Assembly: GCF_003610295.1 (NCBI RefSeq)
Contig: NZ_RAPV01000001.1
Coordinates: 4,898,001-4,962,000 of the forward strand
Length of the DNA stretch: 64,000 bases
Direction: 5' to 3'
Source: Paraburkholderia sp. BL23I1N1
GTDB taxonomy: Bacteria > Pseudomonadota > Gammaproteobacteria > Burkholderiales > Burkholderiaceae
In this document: piece after piece, positions 44,080 to 52,545 of the stretch
Position numbering within the stretch: position 1 is the first letter of the stretch
Layout of the letters: every line of letters starts with the position of its first letter
Position numbers and translations under genes: made by a program
The notes under the pieces: model-generated
Told to the model about the DNA's origin: nothing
Seen by the model: the letters and a program-made list of their open reading frames with translations, nothing else
Database searches by the model: none

Positions 44080-45210
44080 ATGAAACGCACATACCTTGGA
44101 CTGGCTTTGGCGGGTACGTTGGCAGTCGGCGCTTATACGTGGGCAAGCGATGCGGCGGAGACCGCGCCCAAATGGGTCGCGAATATTCCGGTGACGAGCG
44201 CGAAGCCGTTCGGCTTCGATATCAGCGCATCGGCGGATGGCAAGTACTACCTGGCAGACGGAGCGAACGCGACGCTCGACGTGTTCGACGCGAAAACGGC
44301 CACGTTGCTCGACCAGATTTCGGCGAACTTCGCCGGTATCGGACCCAACCATGACAAATCGGGACCGTCCGGTGTCACGCCGGTGCCGGGCACCTCGCTG
44401 GTGTATGTGGGCGACGTCAACTCGGTCAAGGTGATCGACGTGGCAAGCAAAAAGCTCGTCAAGACCATTACGGTTAGCTCGTCCGGCATCCGCGCCGACG
44501 AGAGCTGTCTGGACCCTGAGCATCATGTCGTGATGTTCTCGAGTGGCGCGGAGGAGCCGCCTTTTGCCACCTTCATCAATACCGAAACGCAGGAGGTGAT
44601 CGGCAAACTCGCGTTGAAGGACTCGACCGGTCTTGAAGCGTGCGCATACGACCCGAAGGGCAAGAACTTCGTATTGAACAACGATGGCACGAAAGCCAAT
44701 CCGAAAGGGGAGGTCGATGTGATTCCGGTCGCGTCGATTCTCGCAGGCAAGCCTGCCGTTGCGAACGTATTTACCCTGAAGGGTTGTGAAGGCCCGACTG
44801 GCCTCGCAATGGGCCCGGGCAACGATGCGCTGATCGGATGTGATCCGGACGAGGGTGGCAAGCAGACCACGGTAATCATCGACCGTACCAACGGCAAAAC
44901 GCTTGCCGAGTTGCCGTTCGGCGGCGCGGACGAAGTCGTGTACGACCCGGTCTCCAACCGCTACTTTCTGGCTGCCGGCCACCGTTCGGCCGACAACGTC
45001 TCGCAGGTTGGCAGCAAGACGGCGAAGTTCGACCCGGCGCTCGGCATTGTCGACGCCGCTACGCGCAGCATCGTCGCGATTGTTCCGACCACGATGGGCG
45101 CGCACTCGGTGGCGGTGGACGGTGAGTCGCATCGTGTCTTCGTGCCGCATGGCCCGGGCCACTCGGAGCAGTTCGCGGGCGCTGGCGTAGCGGTATTCGC
45201 GACTCAGTAA
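44080..45210 (+). CDS. Exported YncE-like beta-propeller protein
   Basis: 376 residues from ATG 44080 with TGGAGGAG upstream. The signal peptide ends near TWASDA. Repeated blades of about 45 residues are seen (FDISASADGKYYLADGANAT, LDVFDAKTATLLDQI, VYVGDVNSVKVIDVASKKLV, and a late AHSVAVDGESHRVFVPHGPG), the YVTN/YncE pattern. Periplasmic propellers of this kind bind ligands or partners and are rarely enzymes. It follows the porin by 108 bases and may still belong to the same group. The stop codon sits inside a 12-bp tandem repeat. Confidence 0.8.
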   Translation: MKRTYLGLALAGTLAVGAYTWASDAAETAPKWVANIPVTSAKPFGFDISASADGKYYLADGANATLDVFDAKTATLLDQISANFAGIGPNHDKSGPSGVTPVPGTSLVYVGDVNSVKVIDVASKKLVKTITVSSSGIRADESCLDPEHHVVMFSSGAEEPPFATFINTETQEVIGKLALKDSTGLEACAYDPKGKNFVLNNDGTKANPKGEVDVIPVASILAGKPAVANVFTLKGCEGPTGLAMGPGNDALIGCDPDEGGKQTTVIIDRTNGKTLAELPFGGADEVVYDPVSNRYFLAAGHRSADNVSQVGSKTAKFDPALGIVDAATRSIVAIVPTTMGAHSVAVDGESHRVFVPHGPGHSEQFAGAGVAVFATQ

Positions 45211-45246
45211 GCGACTCAGTAAGCGACTCAGTAAGCGACTCAGTAA
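45199..45246 (+). repeat. Four perfect 12-bp tandem repeats across the stop codon
   Basis: The unit GCGACTCAGTAA is repeated exactly four times. The first copy ends with the stop codon of the propeller gene (45208-45210); the others repeat that stop in the same frame. Two more degenerate copies (CCAATAAGCG) follow up to about 45286. Confidence 0.95.
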
Positions 45247-45293
45247 GCGGCACATCAAGGCAGCCAATAAGCGAACCAATAAGCGGCCCGCAA

Positions 45294-45326
45294 GTCGTCC
45301 GGCGCGAAAAGCGTGCGCCGGACGAC
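45294..45326. terminator. Strong hairpin without T-run
   Basis: GTCGTCCGGCGC/GCGCCGGACGAC, a perfect 12-bp stem with a 9-base loop. It stands right after the tandem repeat and before the next gene. A T-run is absent, so it is a terminator-like or RNA-processing structure. Confidence 0.5.
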
Positions 45327-45388
45327 CTGGTTTCGCGGCATCGCAGCCCCACTATCTTCACCCATTCAACTTTCAAAGAGACTCAATC

Positions 45389-45721
45389 ATGGTCCAGTTT
45401 CGTGCAGTTTCAGCTGCACTCGTCGTAGCGCTTGGCCTGGTGCTTATCGAGGCGCCCACGGCAATGGCACAACAACCGGCTAGTGGCGAGCAGGCGTCCG
45501 CACCCATGAGCGCCTCGACGCCCAAGCAGATCGCCAAAGCTCAGCGTAAGGCCGCGCGCAAAGCCCGCCGGGAAAAGAAGAACGCCGAGTTGAAGGCACT
45601 CGAAAAGAACGGTTATCGGGAGTCGGGCAATCAGGATAACTATCCGCAGAATCTGATGGACGCGGAGCGCAAGGCCGCGGCATCGAAGCAGGCCGCGCCG
45701 GCATCCGGATCGGGTCAATAA
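45389..45721 (+). CDS. Small exported, lysine/alanine-rich protein
   Basis: 110 residues. The signal peptide ends at AMA. The mature part is QQPASGEQASAPMSA, then a strongly basic helix KQIAKAQRKAARKARREKKN and an acidic/amide segment NGYRESGNQDNYPQNL. It is a low-complexity helical protein like others exported by Burkholderia; no catalytic motif. It could bind nucleic acid, heme or membrane charge. It stands between the propeller and HbpS-like genes. Confidence 0.6.
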   Translation: MVQFRAVSAALVVALGLVLIEAPTAMAQQPASGEQASAPMSASTPKQIAKAQRKAARKARREKKNAELKALEKNGYRESGNQDNYPQNLMDAERKAAASKQAAPASGSGQ

Positions 45722-45894
45722 CACGCTCGACTTCAAGGGTGGCGCTGGGGGCTGCGTCCTCAGCGATATGCCCGATCAAAGATTATCGGACTGGCTGGTA
45801 AGCGCGCGAACTTTCTGGTTAGAGCGGCACGCGCTCCCCAGCATAAGCTTCATCGGTCGAGCGCTGCTCGAGGTGTCATGAAGAGGAGACTAGC

Positions 45895-46458
45895 TTGAGA
45901 TTCCGTTGTTACGCCCGGTCAAACAAGGCCGGATTGGCCACATTCCTCGGTTCGGCGTGCCTCGTTTTTCTGGGCAACGTTTGCGCCGCCGACACGACTC
46001 AGGCGCAGCAAGCCGCGGCCCCGCCAGCAAGCTATTCGCTGAGCATCAAGCAGGCCATGAAGCTTGTCGAGATCGCAACGGCAACCGCGCAGAGCCGCCA
46101 TCTCGCGATGAGTTTCGCGGTACTCGATCCGGGCGGCCACCTCATCATGGCTGTGCGCATGGACGGTGCGCCCTTTGCCAGCGTTGATTTCGCCCGTGGC
46201 AAAGCCTTCGCCTCCGTGGCGCTCGGCGGCCAGTCCGGTGCAACGCTGGAGCAGCGTTTCAAGGACGATCCTTCGGAGTACAGCAATGTTTCGGGTGTGG
46301 GGTATTTCGCACCGTTTCTGCCGGCGCGAGGTGTGTTTCCGGTCTTTGTCGACGGGCATCTGTTAGGTGCGGTCGGCGCAAGTGGTGCGCCCTCTGAGAT
46401 CGACGATCAGGTCGTCAAGGGTGCAATTGAAGCAATCGGTGCAACGACGGTGCGATGA
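45895..46458 (+). CDS. Exported HbpS/GlcG-like (DUF336) protein
   Basis: 187 residues from TTG 45895 behind GAGGAGACTAGC. The leader ends near VCAADT. It has the GlcG/HbpS core: YSLSIKQAMKLVEIATATAQ, MSFAVLDPGGHLIMAVRMDG, FARGKAFASVALGGQSGATL and a late GVFPVFVDGHLLGAVGASGA. Family members bind heme or corrinoids, or sit as accessory proteins beside oxidases. It lies 39 bases upstream of the acetamidase-like gene and is probably translated from the same message. Confidence 0.85.
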   Translation: MRFRCYARSNKAGLATFLGSACLVFLGNVCAADTTQAQQAAAPPASYSLSIKQAMKLVEIATATAQSRHLAMSFAVLDPGGHLIMAVRMDGAPFASVDFARGKAFASVALGGQSGATLEQRFKDDPSEYSNVSGVGYFAPFLPARGVFPVFVDGHLLGAVGASGAPSEIDDQVVKGAIEAIGATTVR

Positions 46459-46497
46459 CACGTCGTGTTCTATTGAAACGAAATTGGGAAGATTTTC

Positions 46498-47700
46498 ATG
46501 AAACGCGAAACAGAACAGCGCGATGCAGTGACCGCAACCGGCGCCGTGGACGACAGGCTTGCCTCGACACGTGACGCTACCGACGCTTGCCGCCGGTCGA
46601 TCCTGAAGCTTGGTTTCGGCGCATTTGCGGCAGGTGCTCTTGGTTTCTCCGGCGCGGTTCGCGCGCAAAGCGGCACGTCGCAGGAGGCGGGGAGTGCGGC
46701 CGCTTCGCACACCGGACAGACCATCAGGCTGGTGCCATCGCTGGACACGGTGAAGGTCGGGCAGATCGAGCCTGGCGCGCCGACGGCGGCCACGATCAAG
46801 TCGGGCGATACCGTCTGGTATGACGGCACGTGGACCAATTGGGGCAATGAGGCGAAGTATGGGCTGACCTTCAAGGAGCGCGAGCCGATCCGCAAGAAGT
46901 ACCCCAACGGTCCCTTCTCGCTGATCGGACCGGTTTCGATCATCGGTGCCGAGGCGGGCGATCTGGTCGAATGCCGCATGGTGAAGATGCGGCCGATCGA
47001 CTGGGGCTGGAATTCCGCGCCTCCGGGCGTCGGCGCATTGCCGCACGATTTCAAGCCTTACCTGCGCTATCTGAAATTCGACAAGGACAGGACCGCTGCC
47101 GCGTATGTGCCGGGCGTGAATATTCCGCTGAAGCCGTTTCAGGCGTATATCGCCGCGCAGCCGGCCGGCGAGAAACCGGTCAGCGCGAATCTGGCCGGCA
47201 ATTACGGTGGCAATCTCGACTGCGCGGTGCTGGGTGTGGACACCTCGATCTTCCTGCCTGTACAGGTCGACGGCGCACGAGTGTGGACGGGCGGCTCCAT
47301 GGGGGCTTCGGGTGAGGGCAACGTCGATCAGACCTCGATCGAAACGGCCTTCGAAGAAATGCGCATCCAGTACATCCTGCACAAGGGCGCCGCACTGAAG
47401 GTGCCGATGGCGGAGACGCCTGACCATTGGATCGGTTTCGGATTCTCCGACTCGCTCGAGAATTCACTGGTTGCCTGCCTGCGGCAGATGATCAGTTGGC
47501 TATCGGCCGCCACCGGCATTGCACCGGAAGATTGCTACGGAATCTATAGCGTGGCAGGCAGCTTCCGGGTGACGCAATACGCCAATCAGACCGGAACCGT
47601 CTACTCGACCATTCCGCCCAAGGGTATTCATTGCATGCTGCCCAAGCGCATTTTTTCCGCCGCGCTGAAAGAGCGTATCGCAACGTCCATTCGGGCCTGA
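46498..47700 (+). CDS. Tat-exported acetamidase/formamidase-family protein
   Basis: 400 residues. A long N-region precedes a twin-arginine signal CRRSILKLGFGAFAAGALGF ending at VRAQ. The mature part follows the FmdA/AmdA pattern: PGAPTAATIKSGDTVWYDGT, NGPFSLIGPVSIIGAEAGDL, GNLDCAVLGVDTSIFLPVQV and MGASGEGNVDQTSIETAFEE. These enzymes hydrolyse formamide, acetamide or related amides; export to the periplasm is less common for them. An aromatic-acid importer follows, which suggests that an amide is split outside and the acid then taken up. Confidence 0.85.
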   Translation: MKRETEQRDAVTATGAVDDRLASTRDATDACRRSILKLGFGAFAAGALGFSGAVRAQSGTSQEAGSAAASHTGQTIRLVPSLDTVKVGQIEPGAPTAATIKSGDTVWYDGTWTNWGNEAKYGLTFKEREPIRKKYPNGPFSLIGPVSIIGAEAGDLVECRMVKMRPIDWGWNSAPPGVGALPHDFKPYLRYLKFDKDRTAAAYVPGVNIPLKPFQAYIAAQPAGEKPVSANLAGNYGGNLDCAVLGVDTSIFLPVQVDGARVWTGGSMGASGEGNVDQTSIETAFEEMRIQYILHKGAALKVPMAETPDHWIGFGFSDSLENSLVACLRQMISWLSAATGIAPEDCYGIYSVAGSFRVTQYANQTGTVYSTIPPKGIHCMLPKRIFSAALKERIATSIRA

Positions 47701-47801
47701 AGCCATGATCGCGCAACAGTTCAACTGGCGTTGCCTGCTGACTGGCTACAGCATTTCGGCGGGGTCGCGTGCCCGTGCTCGTGTTGCAAGGAGATGATTC
47801 G

Positions 47802-49091
47802 ATGAATGCGAAAGACCTGAAGCCGTCTATAGAGAACGGCGTGGCTGCAACACGTCGTGCAGGGCCTTTGCTGGCCCTGCTGGTGTGCTTCCTGGTGATC
47901 GTGATGGACGGATTCAACACGACGTCGATCTCCTTTGTCGTGCCGAAGCTCGCTCATGAATGGCACCTGGCGGCGGCGCTCTTCACCACCGTTTTCGTGG
48001 CGACGAACATTGGCGCGGCGATTGGCTTCATGATCTCGGGTCCGCTCGCTCAACGTTTCGGACACCGTTACATGGGTGTCGCCAGCGTTGTGCTGTTTGC
48101 CGGAAGCACGCTGCTGACGTCGTATGCGAACGATATTGCGAGCTTGTCCGTCATGCGCCTCGCGGCGGCTATCGGCCTGGGCGCGGCGTTGCCGATCGCC
48201 ATTACGGCGGCGGCCGGCATCATTGGCGCGAAGCATAAGGTGGCGGCGTCCCTGCTAATTACGACCGGCATGTCTGTTGGTGCGGTTACGGGCGGCGTCA
48301 CGGGCGGCCCGCTGATGAGTCACTTCGGCTGGCAGTCCATCTTCGTGACCGGCGGCCTCCTGCCTTTCCTGCTGGTTCCCGCGTTCTTTCGCATCCTCCC
48401 GGCGCGCACCCCGGCGATAGCCGATACCGCCGGGGTGCGCGCGTCAAACCCGCTCAAGGCGCTGTTCGAAAATGGTCTGGGCGCCTACACGTGTTTGTTG
48501 TGGCTGTTCTCGTTCCTGATCTTCATGGACGTCTATGCATTGCTGTTCTGGGTGCCGACGCTGCTGGTGGATTTCGGCTTTTCGGCGGACCATGCGTCAG
48601 TCGGCATGGCGGCCTTCAGTATCGGCGGCCTGAGCGGCAACGTCCTGATGACCGGGGCTGTCGCGATGATGACGCTTGCCGGCAGGATCAAGGTGAAATC
48701 GGCGTTGGTGCTGGGGCTGTTGCTGGTGATTCTCAGTATTACCGGCCTTAGTCAGGCGGCGGTGGCGCCGGGCATTGTGCTGCTGCTCACTGGCGTGATC
48801 GGCGCCGGTCTGGTCAACGGCATCATGGGGCAGACCGCGCTCGCAGTCGCTTTCTATCCGCCGGAAATTCGCGCAACCGGGGTTGGCTGGGGGCATGCGA
48901 TCGGGCGGGTCGGTTCCTTTGTGGGGCCGGCGATTGGCGGTGGTTTGCTGTCGCTCGGCTGGCCGGTACGCGATATCGTCCTCACCGCCGTTGTGCCCGC
49001 CGGTGCGGCGATTTTCGCGCTCGCTGCCCTATCGTTGATCGGCCGCAGAGTGGCTCAAAAGTTTCCCGATCGTGCCGTGGTGGAGCACTGA
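47802..49091 (+). CDS. Aromatic-acid:H+ symporter-like MFS transporter
   Basis: 429 residues from ATG 47802 with AAGGAGATGATTCG upstream; GTG 47769 is unlikely. About 12 TM segments. TM1 has the AAHS mark VCFLVIVMDGFNTTSISFVV with the Asp needed for transport, and the TM2-3 loop follows the GPLAQRFGHRYMGV form. YPPEIRATGVGWGHAIGRVG is also typical. It takes up an aromatic or related acid with protons. It lies between amidase and FAH-family genes. Confidence 0.9.
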   Translation: MNAKDLKPSIENGVAATRRAGPLLALLVCFLVIVMDGFNTTSISFVVPKLAHEWHLAAALFTTVFVATNIGAAIGFMISGPLAQRFGHRYMGVASVVLFAGSTLLTSYANDIASLSVMRLAAAIGLGAALPIAITAAAGIIGAKHKVAASLLITTGMSVGAVTGGVTGGPLMSHFGWQSIFVTGGLLPFLLVPAFFRILPARTPAIADTAGVRASNPLKALFENGLGAYTCLLWLFSFLIFMDVYALLFWVPTLLVDFGFSADHASVGMAAFSIGGLSGNVLMTGAVAMMTLAGRIKVKSALVLGLLLVILSITGLSQAAVAPGIVLLLTGVIGAGLVNGIMGQTALAVAFYPPEIRATGVGWGHAIGRVGSFVGPAIGGGLLSLGWPVRDIVLTAVVPAGAAIFALAALSLIGRRVAQKFPDRAVVEH

Positions 49092-49140
49092 GTCTCACCA
49101 CGTCGAGCTTTTCTAATCCAACGCAAAGATACTTTCGATC

Positions 49141-50100
49141 ATGAAGATTATTGCTTACGCCGACGGCGGCCGCACCGCACTCGGTATCGTCACCAGCCCG
49201 ACCCATTTCATCGCTGTCGCCGACATTGCCCCAGACCTTCCATCCAGCCTCATTTCGATTCTGGAGCAGGAGGATGGGCTCACGCGGCTGCGGCAGGCGG
49301 CAGAGGGCCGGCAGGGCGATCGGGTTCTTGCCGACGTCACACTCAAGCCCTTCCTGGATCGCCCGAACGCGATGTGGGCACTGGCGTTGAACTTCAAGAG
49401 CCATATCGCGGAGACGGGACTGCAAACGTCGAAGGAATATCCCCACCTTTTCATGCGCACGGCTGCGTCCTACGTCGGCGCCGGCGAGCCGATTCTGGCG
49501 CCGGCGGAATCCGTTGCACGCGCGTTCGACTATGAGGGCGAACTAGGCGTCGTGATCGGCACGCCTGGGCGTTATATTCCGGTGGAGCGAGCGCTGGAAC
49601 ATGTGGCGGGTTACACCTGCCTCAACGAAGGATCAGTTCGCGAGTTCCAGATGCACAATCGTCAATTCGGCCTCGGCAAGAATTTCGAAGCATCCGGATC
49701 TTATGGGCCGTGGCTGATGACTCGCGACGAATTTGGCGATCCCGCAAAGCACACTGTGACGACTCGCATCAACGGTATCATTCGTCAGAGCGCGCCGCTC
49801 GACGACATGCTATTGGACGTTGCGCAAGTGATCAGCTATCTGAGTCAGGGCTATCGCTTGCGGCCCGGCGACCTGATCGCGATGGGAACACCGGGTGCGT
49901 TGAAGCCTCAGCCGGATGATGTCGAAGGCCGCGATCTCTCGCGCCAGTACGGTCCCTTCCCGACGCCGGGTCTGGTGCATATGCGGCCGGGAGACTGGGT
50001 CGAGATCGAGATCGATGGGCTGGGTGTCCTTGGCAATCCGGTCGCCGCCGACGCGTCCATCAGTGAAAGTGGTTACGGAGTACGGAAGTCCGCGGCCTGA
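49141..50100 (+). CDS. Fumarylacetoacetate hydrolase-family protein
   Basis: 319 residues. The FAH fold is shown by ALNFKSHIAETGLQTSKEYP, the metal-binding FDYEGELGVVIGTPGRYIPV (Glu pair), HVAGYTCLNEGSVREFQ, KNFEASGSYGPWLMTRDE and the final RLRPGDLIAMGTPGALKPQP. Family members hydrolyse or decarboxylate dioxo acids after ring cleavage (HpcE, MhpD-like, acylpyruvase). It is the last gene of the 44-50 kb unit; a hairpin separates it from the convergent AraC gene. Confidence 0.9.
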   Translation: MKIIAYADGGRTALGIVTSPTHFIAVADIAPDLPSSLISILEQEDGLTRLRQAAEGRQGDRVLADVTLKPFLDRPNAMWALALNFKSHIAETGLQTSKEYPHLFMRTAASYVGAGEPILAPAESVARAFDYEGELGVVIGTPGRYIPVERALEHVAGYTCLNEGSVREFQMHNRQFGLGKNFEASGSYGPWLMTRDEFGDPAKHTVTTRINGIIRQSAPLDDMLLDVAQVISYLSQGYRLRPGDLIAMGTPGALKPQPDDVEGRDLSRQYGPFPTPGLVHMRPGDWVEIEIDGLGVLGNPVAADASISESGYGVRKSAA

Positions 50101-50130
50101 TTCCGGCTAAAGGAATCCTGGCGTTTAGAG

Positions 50131-50159
50131 GGTGTGGGGATCATTTGGAGCCCCACACC
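50131..50159. terminator. Bidirectional hairpin between convergent genes
   Basis: GGTGTGGGG/CCCCACACC, a perfect 9-bp stem with an 11-base loop, exactly between the FAH-family gene and the AraC gene that converge here. Confidence 0.7.
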
Positions 50160-50164
50160 GCCGT

Positions 50165-51040
50165 TCAGCCGCGCTGATGATCCAGCGTCACGGAATGCCT
50201 GCGAAACTCACCGGGTGGCACACCCATGTGTTGTGCGAAGAAACGCGTGAAGTGGCTGTGTTCTTCGAACCCCAACTCTTCGGCTACATCGGAAAGCGGT
50301 TTATTGCTGGCGCCTAGCAGCTGGATCGCGTGAGACATGCGAACCCAGTCGATATAGTGCTGCGGTGAAATGCCCATGCATAGCCGGAATTGCTGAAAGA
50401 ATCTCGACCTGGATAGGCCGACCTGAGTGGCCACCTGGGCAACGGTGGGATTCGTTACCGAAGCGTGTTTGATGAAATCCACCGCTTTGCGGATGCGAAA
50501 ATCAATCGGTCTGCCTGACGGAATGATGCCGGCCGTCAATGCGGGATCGGCAAAATCCCGACCGAGTGCGGTCACCAGGTCCGCGAGAATGGGCATGCAA
50601 TTGTCGTCCTGAGCGACCAGATGGTTCGTGATCGCCGCGGCGATACGATCCACGTGATGCCGCACGTCCGGCGTGACGACAACCTCGGCCTTCGGGAAGA
50701 TACTCGCGGTGCCGCTTTCGGCGAGTTTCAATTGCTGGCGCAACCAGGGCGCTTCGATGACGAGGGAAAGGATCAGGGAAGGTTCGTCCTCGTTGCTGCT
50801 TTTCGAGTGCTCGACCCACGGGTTCAGACAGATTGCCCGCTCCGCCGTCAGCGCGCAATCGTCCGCGCCGATGCGGAAGTTGCAGTTGCTTCCGCCAAGC
50901 TTGAAAAGGAACTGGTATTGGGCGTGAGCGTGAGCGACAAGCGGACGGCTAATGAAATTCACCGTTGCCCGCCCGAAACTTCCTTGCAGAATCCAGACGG
51001 GCTTGTCGCCATCAATTGGTACGTTCGTCATACCCAACAT
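50165..51040 (-). CDS. AraC-family regulator
   Basis: 291 residues from ATG 51038-51040 (GAGGAGAC just before); ATG 51029-51031 is a close alternative. The N-terminal sensor part has VNFISRPLVAHAHAQYQFLF and ICLNPWVEHSKS. The C-terminal pair of HTHs has ASVTNPTVAQVATQVGLSRS with FFQQFRLCMGISPQHYIDWV, and LSDVAEELGFEEHSHFTRFF with GVPPGEFRRHS. It is divergent from the alpha/beta hydrolase gene and convergent to the FAH-family gene. It probably activates the 44-50 kb unit or the hydrolase. Confidence 0.88.
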   Translation of the reverse strand: MLGMTNVPIDGDKPVWILQGSFGRATVNFISRPLVAHAHAQYQFLFKLGGSNCNFRIGADDCALTAERAICLNPWVEHSKSSNEDEPSLILSLVIEAPWLRQQLKLAESGTASIFPKAEVVVTPDVRHHVDRIAAAITNHLVAQDDNCMPILADLVTALGRDFADPALTAGIIPSGRPIDFRIRKAVDFIKHASVTNPTVAQVATQVGLSRSRFFQQFRLCMGISPQHYIDWVRMSHAIQLLGASNKPLSDVAEELGFEEHSHFTRFFAQHMGVPPGEFRRHSVTLDHQRG

Positions 51041-51346
51041 GTCTCCTCGTGGAACAGGGCGGTGCATGTCGCTTGCCGGGTTCCATGAACACAAAAAAAG
51101 ACGCTTAAAAAGACACTTCACTAAGCGTTGAGATCTTGCGAAAAGCCAGTCAACCAACAATTCGCATAGACGTCACTTAATCAAAAGTAAGGAGTGCAGT
51201 CAATGGGTAGAAACCTGTTTTGACCTCCATGCACACGTTTTAGAAAGTCAGGACGATTTGACAAGTATTCGGCGCTTTCGGTCAGGTGTTCCAGCAGCGG
51301 GCGGCTTATATTGAATCCACCGTGTTATTCGAAAGTAGGGATAGGC

Positions 51347-52135
51347 ATGCCGTTTTTTGAACGCGATGGAATACGCTTTGCATACGATGAGTTCGGCCCT
51401 GCCGGGGCGCCTGTCGTTGTCTTCAGTCATGGCTTCCTGATGGACAGCGACATGTTCCAGCCGAACATCGAGGAACTCCGCAATGAGTTCCGTTGCGTGG
51501 TCTGGGATCAGCGAGGTTTCGGTGCAACGGGCGCCGTGACGCGGGCCTTTAGTTACTGGGACTCCGCGCTCGATCTCATTGCCTTGCTCGACCATCTGGA
51601 GGTGGCCTCGGCATCACTTGTTGGCATGTCCCAAGGCGGATTTATATCGATGCGCGCGGCGTTGCTGGAGCCCGATCGCTTTCGGGCGATCGCCCTGATA
51701 TCGACGCGAAGCGATATCGACTCCGAAGCGGTCCAGCAGTCTTTCGAGGAACTGAAAGCAGAGTGGGCACGCAATGGCGCGAAGAATGTCGCGCAGAATC
51801 TGTCGGTGTTTCTGTTCGGTCCCGAGTACGCGGCGTCGGAATGGATTCGCAAATGGCTGAACGCGGGCGCGGATCACTTCGAACATCCGGTCAATGCGCT
51901 GGTTTCACGGGACGACATCACGCCGCGTCTTGCTGAAATCACGCATACGTCGATCGTGTTTCATGGACGCGACGACGCCGCCATCAGCCCTGACTGCGCC
52001 GAGGCGCTAGCCGCCCGGTTGCCGAACTGCAAGGATCTGGTTCTGGTCGACCGGGCGGGACACACGCCGAATTTAACGCATGCCGGGAGCGTGAATCCGC
52101 CGTTGCGGGATTTTCTGCTTCGCTACGCACGCTAG
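51347..52135 (+). CDS. Alpha/beta hydrolase, 3-oxoadipate enol-lactonase-like
   Basis: 262 residues from ATG 51347. The oxyanion block VVVFSHGFLMDSDMF, nucleophile elbow GMSQGG (Ser95) and late GH of DRAGHTPNL give the catalytic set; an Asp in FHGRDDAAISP completes it. The size and cap resemble enol-lactone hydrolases and related C-C bond hydrolases of aromatic pathways. It follows the divergent AraC gene by about 300 bases and fits the same catabolic module. The substrate is open. Confidence 0.87.
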   Translation: MPFFERDGIRFAYDEFGPAGAPVVVFSHGFLMDSDMFQPNIEELRNEFRCVVWDQRGFGATGAVTRAFSYWDSALDLIALLDHLEVASASLVGMSQGGFISMRAALLEPDRFRAIALISTRSDIDSEAVQQSFEELKAEWARNGAKNVAQNLSVFLFGPEYAASEWIRKWLNAGADHFEHPVNALVSRDDITPRLAEITHTSIVFHGRDDAAISPDCAEALAARLPNCKDLVLVDRAGHTPNLTHAGSVNPPLRDFLLRYAR

Positions 52136-52157
52136 GACGAGGCACGCGCTCCACGTC

Positions 52158-52361
52158 TTACTTGCTGCCCTGCACGGTTTGGCTGTTGTCCTGTGACGCC
52201 TGAGCCGGTGCATTTTGATCCGCGCCACTCTGGTCCGTGTGGACGGGTTGATAGCGCGTGTGTTCGTGATCGTGATTCACGTGCATATGCTCATTGGCAA
52301 AGGCCGGCGTAAAAAAGGAAGTGCTTAAAACCACGGCCACAAAAAACGCAGTGACTTTCAT
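52158..52361 (-). CDS. Small exported His-rich protein
   Basis: 67 residues with CAGAGAGG before ATG 52359-52361. The signal peptide ends at AFA. The mature 45 residues start NEHMHVNHDHEHTRYQPVH, seven His in a short stretch, then a Gln/Ser/Ala tail. A periplasmic metal-binding role (Ni, Cu or Zn) is suggested by composition only. It lies downstream of the efflux operon on the same strand. Confidence 0.6.
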   Translation of the reverse strand: MKVTAFFVAVVLSTSFFTPAFANEHMHVNHDHEHTRYQPVHTDQSGADQNAPAQASQDNSQTVQGSK

Positions 52362-52545
52362 GATGAACCTCTCTGCTTGACGTGAAGCGCGTCGGTTTAA
52401 CGCCCTTTAATTCTATTCACGGCAAGGGGCAGTGGAAACACGGGCGTGGCTCGATCTGAACGATTGCAATCGGGTTATTCGTTTTATGGACAACAAGTTG
52501 GCCATTCGTCGAGTCAGGTGACGATTTCGTCGTTGCATGTCTGCA

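Noticed and set aside
45199..45246. CRISPR-like direct repeats
   Set aside because: 12-bp units in direct contact without spacers; simple tandem repeat.
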